Made by a program: the position numbers and the translations under genes. From Cordylochernes scorpioides (Eukaryota; Arthropoda; Arachnida; Pseudoscorpiones; Chernetidae), in contig CP092880.1 of assembly GCA_030710605.1 (NCBI GenBank), positions 1,964,862 to 2,028,861 of the forward strand: a stretch of DNA of 64,000 bases, given 5' to 3'. A model generated the notes under the pieces. That model saw only the letters and a program-made list of their open reading frames with translations. It searched no databases and had not been told where the DNA came from. Below are positions 22,245 through 34,700 of this stretch, in pieces (within the stretch, counting starts at the first letter, position 1; every line of letters starts with the position of its first letter).

Positions 22245-22867
22245 TATATAGCTGGAGGCTAGAGATACCTGGTTGATATGTAAAGGATTACGATCTCTTT
22301 AGAAAAAAAAAAAGAGAAAATCTTGAAATTCGAGGTATAAAAAGTCCTTTCTCAAAGAAAAACTTCAGCTATATGATCTATCTATTAGCTATCAATCTTC
22401 ATTATGAGTTTATTGAGAGGAAAACATGTCTCTACGCATACTCTTTTTTGTCTCTAGTTGACAGATTTAGACAAAAGTCCACCTGTGCTGTGTGAGCAGA
22501 AGAGCTTAAATTGACTTGTTCCATTACATGTATGTTCCATATGTAAATACCTGTTTTCTTTCCTCTATTCGCTCTCCACTTCTCCCATCCATATTTCCAT
22601 TTTTTTTTCTTCCAAATCCATATTCTTATTTTCCATAGGATCATTCAAATAATAATCTGTATATATTTATCATGTGTATATAATCTTTCTCCATTTTTAC
22701 CCCTTTGTATATTTCCCACTTTCATAGGTTTCTCCGTCTTGTAACCCCAAGGAGAATCCTCTGTAAGACCTGTGTGTCTTAATAAAGGTTTTTATGTGTG
22801 TGTGTGTGATTTGGACAAAGGTGACATTAACTTAAAGGACTTGCCTACAGGACAGACCAGACTAACA
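22245..22867. other. No gene; LINE tail at 22740-22808
   Basis: Mostly AT-rich. The hairpin AGACCTGTGTGTCT plus TAATAAAGG and a (TG)n tail marks a LINE 3' end on +. Confidence 0.5.
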
Positions 22868-23038
22868 GTATGGATGCAGTTCTAAGAGACACTTCGGCTA
22901 GAAACTGTTTTTATTTTCTCAACGTTTCGATAAAAATCTTTTTGTTTTTCTAATTTTTCTTGACGAGGACAAAATATTTTTGTCGAAAGTTCGAGTAAAT
23001 AAAACCTTTTCTAGCTGAAGTGTCTTCTATTTTTAAGA
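22868..23038. mobile_element. Foldback MITE
   Basis: Arms AGAGACACTTCGGCTAGAAA and TTTCTAGCTGAAGTGTCTT-like return arm. The interior also pairs (ATTTTCTCAACGTTTCG against CGAAAGTTCGAGTAAAT). Confidence 0.55.
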
Positions 23039-24866
23039 ACAATGAATGCTGGCCAGGCAACTTCTATCCTCAAGTATGGATGTAGGAATATCTAACGATA
23101 ATATCATTGACAACAGTTTCATTGTTTTCATAATTAAAAAAACTTGTAACATCTTCATTGCAGATTCCTTTTTTTTTTCTTCTAACTATTCCCTGATACC
23201 ATATAACCTTTTTAACCTAAAGGATTACAGTAGAGTAATTCTCCCATGAGAAGCCATAACCTAACAACATGGCTAAACCTGTATTTTCCTGGAGGTAATC
23301 TCTTATCAGAGACTCAGTTATGCCAGGCCTGAGAAGTCTTTCAACCCAAACAGTCTCTGTTGAGAGACCATGATTTCAAAGTGATGTAACGCTACCTATG
23401 ACCGTCACTAGAATATGGAAAAGAAGGATCCAGTAGGGTCCATACAAAATGTCACGATAGTCACTACTACTACAAGAAGCTCCTCTTAATGTTTATTGTT
23501 GTTTTGATGATAGTCACTACCATCTGAGAGGACAATCATCTTGTTCGTATGGCCCTGCAAGATCGTACTGCCACACCATGTACCATAGGCAAAGTACTAA
23601 GGTAGTTTAGCAGAATAACTCTGACGAATAAGCAGTCGCGGACCAACAGCAGCATTGTTAGAAGGAGGAGAAAGACCTCTATAAAATCCTGAGTTCAACT
23701 GACCCGGTTGATGGACCTCAGCAATGGTCCCACTCCAGGGATATGGAAGAGCTGCGTCTGTACTCATGTTAGAGTCGGCAGCAAAGGCTTCCGTGTTAGG
23801 AACGGCCTCAAATTACAGGCAAAGTCAGACTTTCACCAAAGTGTGCCTGGAATATAGTGTCATGATCAACGAAAGCTGCACCCCTATACCCCATTCCATG
23901 AGATCATGAACTCATGGAATTCGTGTAATCTTTACACAAGGGGATGAGAAACAACAACACTAAGGTAGTTTTCACGACGAAAAGTATCAGAAAGTACAAT
24001 CATCTTCCTCGATACAGAAGGTGTTGCCATTGCCAGCTAGTTCTCCGGATATCTTACCAATTGGAACTATCTGGTCCATGGTTACTGAGAGATTGGCACG
24101 CCATATCTCTCCAACCAGTTCCATTGAATAACTGTGTGTGTGCAATCTAGAGTTGAAGAGATTTGCAGAACTTCTGTACCATAAACCGCCATCCAAACGT
24201 GATGCCCAACAGGATTAAAGCTGTTATTACAGCCATAGACAGCGATTCTGGGTATTGATTTCCGCTACAGTAAAATTCAAAATTACTTTCAAATTCAATC
24301 CATATGTACTCTAACTATTCAAAATGTGATTAATAAATATGATCGTGCTATTTTAATTTTTTCTTGTGTGCGCGTGCGCGCGTGTGTATGGGATAGCTTA
24401 TTTAATTGGTTAACTGTAACTCATTTCGCATTTAAAAAACATCAATGTTCATTCATGTACGATCTTCTCGACAAATTATCAAAATGAAGAGTATATAAGC
24501 AAATCAGGTTTGGAGGTCTTGTAGCTTTGGAGGTCTGGTAGAGTAAACAAGTAAGCCGCTGGGAGAGTTCACGGCTCATGGCCAAACCCTTCTAATAATT
24601 TTCATATTCAGTTCAATGGTTCTGATTTTTTTTTATTATTACAAAAAATTTAGAGCTGATAATGATGATAAATCCACAATTTTCACATTCAGATGGCCTT
24701 ATGAGCAGAATGCGAGAACGAGAAAGACGAGGTTTTTAAAATAAATTATAGTTTAGAGCTTCAAATATTTTTGTATAGCCATATATATATATTTGAAAAT
24801 AAAAGTATCTATATATATGCACTTTCTTCTCTTATCTATACAATTTATGGTAAACATGAGCATATA
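23039..24866. other. No supported gene
   Basis: Holds a LINE tail near 23900-23965 (GGAATTCGTGTAATC, GGGGATGAGAAACAACAACA) and a 69-codon minus frame (24196-23987) that I could not assign. A short (CG/TG) run lies at 24367-24388. Confidence 0.4.
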
Positions 24867-24953
24867 CAGTTAAATCTGTCTATAGCGCCCCCTCTTGGGA
24901 CTCACCAAAATAGGGTGCTATAGAGAGGGAGGCGCTATAGACAGGTTTAACTG
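24867..24953. mobile_element. P1 pogo-like hairpin MITE
   Basis: TIR CAGTTAAATCTGTCTATAGC and its inverse, flanked by TA (24865-24866, 24954-24955). The TIR style matches pogo/Tigger elements. Related copies lie at 42024-42167, 47115-47291, 50291-50466 and inside the Helitron at 52555-52687. Confidence 0.75.
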
Positions 24954-25746
24954 TATATGTAAAGAAATATTCTATAATATATTTTTTAGCGTTTACATGT
25001 GGAATTATTATTTTTGCCTTCAAATTATTTCGTCCTTCCTTTACTGAATTCATATACAAGCTGCTCTCTTTCTTTTATTAGATGTTATAAACTCTATGAG
25101 ATAAATAAGTTAATTATTTTAATTTTTTTCAAGACTGTACATTTCTTTTTATGTGGTTATTTCAAAACTATTCTGAATATTCTAAATTCCACTAAAAAAT
25201 TGAGTGAAAAGAAAAGTACGATTTTGTCCAGAGTAAGTTTCATCAGTTTTAATAATTGCCTTAAAAATAAAATATTTCTTGAAAACATAAAAAGTTAATT
25301 ATTCGTTAAAACGTAGACGTAGACGTAGTGAGCTCCAAAAGCGATTTAAAGTTGAAAAATTGATAAATTTTGTGAATATTTTTATTTGGATAACGATTTA
25401 AATAAATAAAAATTAGGTGAGAGAAAGAAGAGGATGTTCAAACATTTTTTTTACACTTTTAATATACGACGTGCAAATATATTTTTTATTAAAGATCCAC
25501 TCAGGGCCGACTTTAAAAAGAGAAGATGATGATGAGTTGTGATAAAATAATCTTATAACTTTTGCTTTTTGTTAACACGTTAATAATTATATACAAAATT
25601 GGAATTTATTAATTAAAACAAGCATACGTACAATGATATTTTGAAAATTGTAATTAGTTCACTTTTTTTCTTTTTTTTTTTTTGAAAAATAAAAATCTCT
25701 AAAGTACTCTGTGCGATACTCGTGTGGCATTTAAATCTCTAATCTT
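24954..25746. promoter_or_regulatory. Presumed PDIA4 upstream region
   Basis: AT-rich, no gene. It lies directly upstream of the PDIA4 signal-peptide exon, so the promoter should be here or close by. Three tandem ACGTAG words (25311-25328) offer ACGT cores that bZIP factors can bind. No full ER-stress element (CCAAT-N9-CCACG) was seen. Position and motif are suggestive only. Confidence 0.25.
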
Positions 25747-28700
25747 ATGTTTACCGCTAATATGGTCAAAATCTTAGCGGCTACTTTTATTATTTTAGTA
25801 TTATCCATTATTAAATGTTCTATTGCTCAAAACGACCTCGATGATAGTTTTCCAGGTATTGCCTTCATTTTTAAATTTATTTTTTAATAAGGTATATTTC
25901 AATCAAATCATGCTTTTATTTTGAAGTATTTCAAAAGTAGTTTTTGACAGCTAAAATACATATTCGCACAACAATATACATGTTGCAGGCTTTTGTCGTG
26001 GCTTAATGACTTTTCCAAAATAATAAATAGCAGGCGACGTGTCACCGGTATGCATAGTAAATAAGGTATGGCGGTGACATAAAGGGTTAACGACCCCGGA
26101 TTGGAGTTCACCGAACCAGACGAAAATATTTGACGTTTTTATTCTAGTTTTTTCACCTATATATATTAATGACAATATAAATTTATAAATGAGAGAAAGC
26201 CTTCAAAATTTTCCTAATATAATAGTAAATAATTTTACTAAAATAATAGTAATAATGCACACACAAACAAGAGATAGAAAAATATCCCAACAATGCGTAT
26301 TTGGAAAGGTGAAACGTCGATTTCCCACTTACATCAAAGATAAAGGCCTACAGTTCTATAAGAATTGACACTTGAAACCATCTCAGGAAATGGTATACAT
26401 GTATTATTTTTGGTCTTCCTTTGGTTTATTATTATTTTTATTAATAAATGAGGCAATTATAATTATTTGTTATTTTTTATTACATAACTTACAGGGCACA
26501 TCACATTCTTCTTTTTACAACAAAAGCACATAATCACATACCAATCGATGATGATCTCAATACTTATTCATAGAACACATTATATAATAATACATTTAGT
26601 TTTGCACTTAGTACATCAACTCCATGTTGTTTAGGCTAAAAATATTAGCTTTAGAAATTGTTGGATAAGATACATTGTCCACTGGACAAAAATTCTGAAT
26701 GGCCATCATTATGTTGTGTCATTTCCAATAACAGAGATCTGCCATTATTCCATCTTCCAATTCCAGACTATTTTTTAGAAAAAATCAAACATTAATACTT
26801 CCTCGGTCTACCTTCATTCTTCAAGGTCTAGCCATCCAGTATGAATCCAAATAAATAAATAGTGTGTGACATTTCGGTAACAGCGTTGTTACTCAAAGGT
26901 CACATACTAGATGGTGCTCTGCCATCTAAAAAGCTGGTGTGCTCGTGGTCAGGATATGCATTTTTCGATTTTAATACCAATACCTGACCTTAAACACAAG
27001 GTAATAAGACCAAATCCAAATAAATTAATAGTGTGTGATGTTTCGGTAACAGCATTGTTACCATCATCAGACAAAAGTATTGAATGAGAAATTTTACCAC
27101 AGCATGTTTTTAAATAGTTCCTGTTATCAAGTGTGTAAACAAGATAACAGATAAGGAGAAGATATTTATCTGATAAACACAGAATATTATTCTTAGAATT
27201 AAAAGTTTTTTTCAAAAAAACTCTGAAGATGGTAACAACGCTGTTACCGAAACGTCACACACTATTTATTTATTTGGATTTGGTCTTATTACCTTGTGTT
27301 TATCTATATATATAATTGCCTTATTCTGTCTGAAGCTCACGGATAGAATGCGCGCCCATTGGCTGCCGGCGAACACGTGTCCTCCCTGCCCCCCTCTAGA
27401 CAACCCTGTTATCAGCTGTGTGATACATACACCTGTCTATAGCGGCCATTCTAGACAACCCTGTTATCAGCAGTGTGTTACATCCACCTGTCTATACAGA
27501 CCACCCTGTCTATAGCGACCACTGACCACCCTGCCTATAGCGACCACTCTAGACAACCCTGTTATCAGCTGTGTGATACATCCACCTGTCTATACAGACC
27601 ACCCTGTATATAGCGGCCATTCTAGATAACCCTGTTATCAGCTGTGTGATACATACACCTGTCTATACAGTCCACCCTGTCTATAGCGGTCACTTTAGGC
27701 AACCCTGTTATCATCATTGTGTTACATTCACCTGTCAATACAGACCACCCTGTCTATAGCGGTCACTTTAGGCAACCCTGTTATCAGCAGTGTGATACAT
27801 ACACCTGTCTATACAGACCACCCTGTCTATAGCGACCACCCAAGACAACGTCTTTAAAATATATTCGCACTCGGGTAAAACCCGGGCGTTGCCCGGGCCA
27901 TTCGTCTAGTAATCTATAATTCAAATTGTGCCTTATCAATACCTGATCTTTTTTATTATTTTATTTTTTAACCCTTAACTGGACGGGTTGGGTAGATTCT
28001 GCCCATGCATAAATTTAATATAGGAAAAAAATATATTTTTAGTTTACCTAGAGCTACCAGCTTTCATGTATTCTAATTTTTCAGTGATACAAACATTTTC
28101 CATCCATCGTTTGTAAATTTCAGTTTTGGGAGGGGGGTTAAATTTGCATGTGTGGGCGGATTCCGCCCAGCCCGTCCAGAAGCGTGAGAATTTTTCGTGT
28201 CAGTGTTAGCACGTGGCTCATACTTGAGTCTCTATCTTCCGCTATTTTTAGCTTCCTTTTTATAAAATAACACTTCTTTCTTTGGATGGGTAGAATAATC
28301 AATGTAATAAGACCAAATCTAGATAGTGTTTGATGTTTCAGTAACAGTGTTGTTACCATCTTCAGATTCAGTACTTTTGTCTGAAGATGGTAACAATGCT
28401 GTTACTGAAACATCTCACTATTTATTTATATGGTCTTATTACCTTGTGTCATCAAGTATAGTTGCAGCAGTACAGGACTGTGCAGGTGAAGTCCTCCTGG
28501 AGCACCAGTCCGCCAGTCCCAGTGCTGTGGTGGAGCTCACTGAGTCCAACTTTGACTCTGTCATCAGCCAGAATCCTACTGTCCTCGTCAAGTTCTACTC
28601 CCCCACGTGAGTAGTCGCCCACAGTTGGGGGCTATAATGTTTCCAGACAAACTTTTTTTGTTCAAGACTTCCAGGGTCAGTGGAGGTGTGGTTAAACCAC

Positions 28701-31700
28701 GACCCTGAATTGAAACCTGCATTGATAACTTTTTTCTGAATAGTGATAAAGCACAATTTGGATTATTCTATATACAGTTATGAGCGTCATGGCCTCTGTC
28801 ACGGTTTGCTGGCGCCCTCCTATTGGTCGTCTACGATCATGCCACCTTTGCCCCCCCCCCCCCCCATCATTTGGTGCCGCCAATGCGCGAGACACTTCTG
28901 TCACCGTTTGCTTTTGGTTCAGTGGTAGAATGCTCGCCTGCCACGCGGGCGCCCCGGGTTCGATTCCCGGCCGATGCAATTTTTTTTTTACAATTTTTAA
29001 AACTCATTTACATATATTATACAAGAATGACATCCACGGCGCCAATCTATAATTGTAACGAATAGTATTTTAATAAAAGCATTTAATCGGGTAAACCCCG
29101 GGCATTTCCCGGGTCATTCGGCTAGTAGATTATAAATACAAGAAAATTAGACATCCAAATTTATGTAAGAAAAAATGACTAAATACCATATGTAATATAG
29201 TTCCCCCACACTATTTTTCCTTTACTACAGAAGGTAACAAGGAAGAAGATAAATACAAGTTTTTTTGTTCACAATTGGTTATCTGGTGTGCCTTCAATAA
29301 AGGTCACTGTAATATCTTTCAGAGTTATTGTCTGAATCTCGATATACATGCTAAATAGTTAAAATTCTGTAAGCTTCATGAAAAAAAAAATTACAAAAGT
29401 GAAATTATACTGGGATAAGGTGTATAAATTTAGAAAAAGGCATCTCCTTAGCGTGCAACTGAAAGTTTCTGATGGCTTGTGCAATCTGTCTGAATAAATA
29501 TCAACTATTTGTTGATTTTTAATTATTCCAGAATTGGCCAAATACCCATTGCATCTCCTTAGCGTGCAACTGAGAGTTGCTGATGACTTGTGCAATCTAG
29601 GTATTTGGACAATTCTGGAATAATTAAAAATCAACAAATGGTTGATATTCATTCCGACAGATGGCGCAAGCCATCATCAGCAACTTTCAGTTGCACGACA
29701 AGAAGATGCCTTTTTCTTAATTCCTTAAGTTTTGTCCATTAATGTGTGTGATATATTGGTATCAGCGTTGTTACCATCTTCAGATAGAAGTGCTAAATCT
29801 GTTAACATCACAATAAAAAACAAGGTAATAAGACCAAATCCAAATAAATAAATAGTGTGTTCAATCAACACACTATTTATTTATTTGGATTTGGTCTTAT
29901 AATCTCGGGGAGAATCCTCTATAAGACCAGTGTGTCTTAATAAAGGCTTTTGTGTGTGTGTGTGGATTTGGTCTTATTACCTTGTTTTATAATCTACAAT
30001 CCAAATTGTGCCATATCAATCACAATAAAAATACAAATAAATGGCATGACTGGTGGCAGGTGTGTACACTGCAAGGTCCTAGCCCCCCATTTCTCCAATG
30101 CTGCCCGGACCCTCAAAAAGAACGAACACCCGGTGGTCCTGGGGAAGGTGGACTGCACAGTGGAGGAGGATCTAGCGAACCGCTTTGCTATCCGGGGCTA
30201 TCCCACCTTACACTTCTTCAAGATGGGGCAGCAGTTCGAGTACTCCGGTCCTCGCACTTATCAAGGTAACACTTACCTGACTCACAACATACACAGGGGG
30301 TCAGTGGAAGGCTGGTTAAACCGTTTGGTTTTCGACCACTATGACCCGGGTTTGATTCCCGCATTAAACACTTTTTTCTGATTAAAAAAATTAAATGCTC
30401 CAATGGCCCCCCGATTCTTGCAAAAGTCCAACCCCACCAGCGAGTGCAAGTAACCAAACGGGGCTCTGGCACATTTGTAAGTGCAAAGTCGAACTGCTTT
30501 TCACATGTGTAGACATGTGGTGTGCTTACAGTAAAAGCAGTCGCTAACTACCCACCATGATTATCATGGCCTGTACCACGTGTACTAGGGATAATTAAAA
30601 AAAAAAAACACATTACCTTATTGCAGAATAAAATGGAGATTGAAGAGGAGTGAAGAACACAAGAAACTTCAATCTCCATTTTATTTTGATATTTTAGCTC
30701 GAAGAGTTTATTTTAGTCAACATTAGCTTATTATAAGATAAATAAACTCCTCCCAATAGCTCGCAGTAAGGACAGTAGAGAGACAAAGTATTTGAATTAA
30801 AAAAATAAAATAAAAATTTACCCAATGAAATATTTCTCTCAATTACAATCTGCAAGGGTGCATCCAGCCAACCATTGTAGTACAGTAGAACTTACTCCAT
30901 GAAAGGACACTCCCACTAGAGAACCCTTCTCTATAAAGGACAGTTTTCATCACCAAAATTCCCATTTCTACTAATTAGAAACTCTCCGGTAAGAGGAAAC
31001 TTCTCTTTAAAGGACATTTTGGCCCTGTAATTAGGTGTTGTCCTTTAAAGTGAGGTAGTTCTACTGTAGCAGCTCTCCAGTGAAAGGACACCTCTCCTTA
31101 AAAGACACTATGGCTCTGTAACTAGGTTTTGTCCTTTATAGAATGGTAGTTCTACTGTAGCAGCTCTCCAGTGAAAGGACACCTCTCCTTAAAGGACACT
31201 ATGGCTCTGTAACTAGGTGTTGTCCTTTAAAGTGAAGTAGTTCTACTGTAGCAGCTCTCCAGTGAAAGGACACCTCTCCTTAAAGGACACTATGGCTCTG
31301 TAACTAAGTGTTGTCCTTTACAGATATAGAGGTAGTTCTACTGTAGCAGCTCTCCAGTGAAAGGACACCTCTCCTTAAAGGAGACTATGGCTCTGTAACT
31401 AGGTGTTGTCCTTTAAAGTGAAGTAGTTCTACTGTAGCAGCTCTCCAGTGAAAGGACACCTCTCCTTAAAGGACACTATGGCTCTGTAACTAGGTGTTGT
31501 CCTTTACAGAGAGGTAGTTCTACTGTAGCAGCTCTCCAGTGAAAGGACACCTCTCCTTAAAGGACACTATGGCTCTGTAACTAGGTGTTGTCCTTTACAG
31601 ATATAGAGGTAGTTCTCTACTGTGTCTACACCCATCCAGTGACTAAGCTCCAGTGTGCCAGGTATGGTGGCCTACATGAGAGAGAAGGCCGCCCCAGACT

Positions 31701-34700
31701 GGAAGCCCCCCCAGTCAGCTGTGGTGAACCTCACCCACAGCAACATGCAGGAGTTCCTCTCCACCACCAAGCTGAGCCTGGTGATGTTCTACTCTCCCAA
31801 GTGAGTGGTAGTTCCCCTGTACCCCCCTCCATCCCAGTCTCACTGACCGTGGCCCAGGTGTGAGCACTGCAAGCTTCTCATGCCCACCTTCGAGAAGGCC
31901 GCCCTGACCCTGAAGACAGAGGGGATCTCGCTGGCCAAGGTGGACGGTACAGTGGAGGACAAGCTGGCGACCAAGTACAATGTCACTGCCTGGCCCACCC
32001 TCCTTGTCTTTCGCAAGGAGAAGCCGTACAAGTACCGGGGTGGCAGGGAGCATGATGGTAATTCTCTTGTTGAATGTGTTTTAAACAATTTACTATCAGT
32101 GGACCATGTGTACTTAGATAGACCCCCCCCTCTCTCTCTCTGTTTTGTAAAACCAAACAATTCCAAGTCCAACAATTCTCTCTGGACTTTCCCCTCTTTT
32201 TACAAGTTTACACGACACATAGGGATATCACGTTTTGTGTCTGCTTTTCACATATGTAGACATGTGGTGCGCTTACAATAAAAAGCAGTTGCTAACTACC
32301 CACCATGATTATCATGGCTTGTACCACGTGTACTAGGGATAAGCAAAAAAAAACGTTTTGTGTGTTGAAATAAATGTATATCGAGAGATATTTATAACTC
32401 AGGTTCCTGGAACTATAAAATAGGCTGTGATATTATAAGTTAAAATATATTCAGAATCACAACGAAACTGAAACCTCGTTGTCAATTTGAAATATTCGAC
32501 CAATCAGGACGCAGTTTTCTTAAACCTAGTCGCAATATTTTATACCAAGCACACACGATAACCAAAACCTAATATAATAAAACAACACATAAAGATATTC
32601 TTATATGGAAAATTTGCCAGGAGGAAATTAATATATAGAAGCAATTGGCGCTTCTCCCATCAAAATAAACGTCAGAATCTGACGCCATCTATTGATCGTC
32701 GCCGCAACTAGTGGCCTCGGGTCGGTGACAAAGCCACAACACCAGCTTTGGCAAACTGATAAGCGTCCACCTAGAGACCATGGTTTCGGGCTAATGGCCC
32801 TCGTCAGTCTAGGGCGGACTTTATTCCATGAGATCCACACGGGATCTAATGGAATATTCACAATCTACCAAAGAGGTGTTTTGCTGGCAATGTGGCTGGG
32901 CCAAATCTATGGCTAGAACATAGATGGAAAAGGTCTCTAGGTGGACGCTTCTCAGTTTGCCAAAGCTGGTGTTGTGGCTTTATCACCGACCCAAGGCCGC
33001 TAGTTGCAGCGACAGTCAATAGATGGCGTCAGATTATGACGTTTATTTTGACGGGAGAAGCGCCCATTGCTTCTAAAGATATTCTTGTATATTAAATAAT
33101 AAAAAGGTTTCTAGAGTTGAGTTTCTTTTTTATTTTATAAATGCAGTGTCAAGCTTTCAGGTATCTCTGTCCTCTTTCTTCTTCTTCTTTCTTATCTCCA
33201 CCCAATCATATTAAGGTATCAAGCTTGTAAAGCTTGTTGATGGTGTCTGCCGGGGATGAGTAGAGCTCATCAATGGATGAGTCAATACAGTCAATAATAT
33301 GTCTTGGGGTTGCAGGTTGACACTTAGTACATAGTGGGAAAACCTTGCAACCATTCTGGAAAGTCATTGTCCGTAGATGACCAGACTTAAGTCTGGAAAT
33401 CAAAGACTGTTGTTCTCTTGGGAGGCAGAACTGGTGCTTGTCCCTCCTGCTTTGTACCAGTCATGTGCAGCATCAGATTTCCATTCCTGCAGGCATTGGG
33501 TTTTGATGGTACGGAGGAGGTCTCTTTCATCTAGTTGGGTGGTAGATTCTCTGGCTTCAGGTAGGCCAAGAGCTCCAGCCTTTGTCAGAGAGTCTGCCAG
33601 CTCATTACCAGGAATTCCAACGTGAGCTGGAAGCCATCTCTGTCCTTCTACAGGAGAACATGTGTAAAAACACCACCTGATGACATACTGTTTGGGGCAG
33701 AGATACCTGAAAGCTTGAGACTGCATTGATAAAAGAAACACAACTCCAGAAACCTTTTTGATTATTTAATTAATGTCCATTTAAATCCATTTATATTCTT
33801 GTATATGCAAATAATTTTAGAATTATTGATTATCCTGATTATTAATCATGACTATTGATAATTCTCTTAAAGTGTTTTTACAGTACAACCTTTCTAGGTT
33901 GTACCTTTCAACATGTATATCAGGATTGAGACAATAACTCTGAAAGATGTGACCTTTATTGTGAAGACATACAAGATAACTAAGTGTGAACAAGATAAAG
34001 CACAATTTGGATTACAAATTATTAACACAAGGTAATAAGAACAAATCTAAATAAATAAATAGTGTGTTTATTTATTTGGATTAGGTCTTATTACCTTGTG
34101 TTCAAATGTGAACAAAATTCAATCTGTCTGCGACCTACTGCGTGCTTCAAAACAAAAACCTCGTAAAAGATGGACGATTGGTCCATCGAAATAATGGATA
34201 AATAAAACTTAACCATAACATAACCATCAAAGATGTTCAACTTGCTCATGTTTTGTCCACAAGTGCTGGGAGACAGTGAGTTAAGGCCAGGTTGGTGCAG
34301 GGCTGGTGGCCTACATGCAGGAACAAGCCAAGCCCCCCACCAAGAGGACCTCCTCCCTCAAGCCAATCTTCACCGCCATCAAGTTCCAGCCGTCCATCTA
34401 TGGCTACTTCTCTTCCAATGAATCTGCCTTCTACAAGGAATATCTGGAAGCCGGTGGGTGACCCCAACTTCCCTCTTCTTTCTGCTCACTTGTTGTACTG
34501 TCTATAACTCTCCATGATGGGAGCTGCTGTTGTTGGTTGACTATCCACCACATGGCTGTTAGCTAAAGTGTAGCTTGGTACCTACAGCTCCAGAATACAT
34601 TTTGGTTTGCCTTAGATGTACTAAACGGGACCTTTGGGAGAGGCTACTGCTTATCAACAAACAGCTTGAGGAACTCATGGAATATGTGTAATTTTTATAA

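Noticed and set aside
23987-24196. 69-codon minus frame (SMELVGEIWRANLSVTMDQI) as an exon
   Set aside because: Looks somewhat protein-like, but no family was recognised and no flanking exon was found; left unassigned.
27973-28187. piggyBac element
   Set aside because: Inverted ends are visible, but TTAA is present at only one side; assignment left open.
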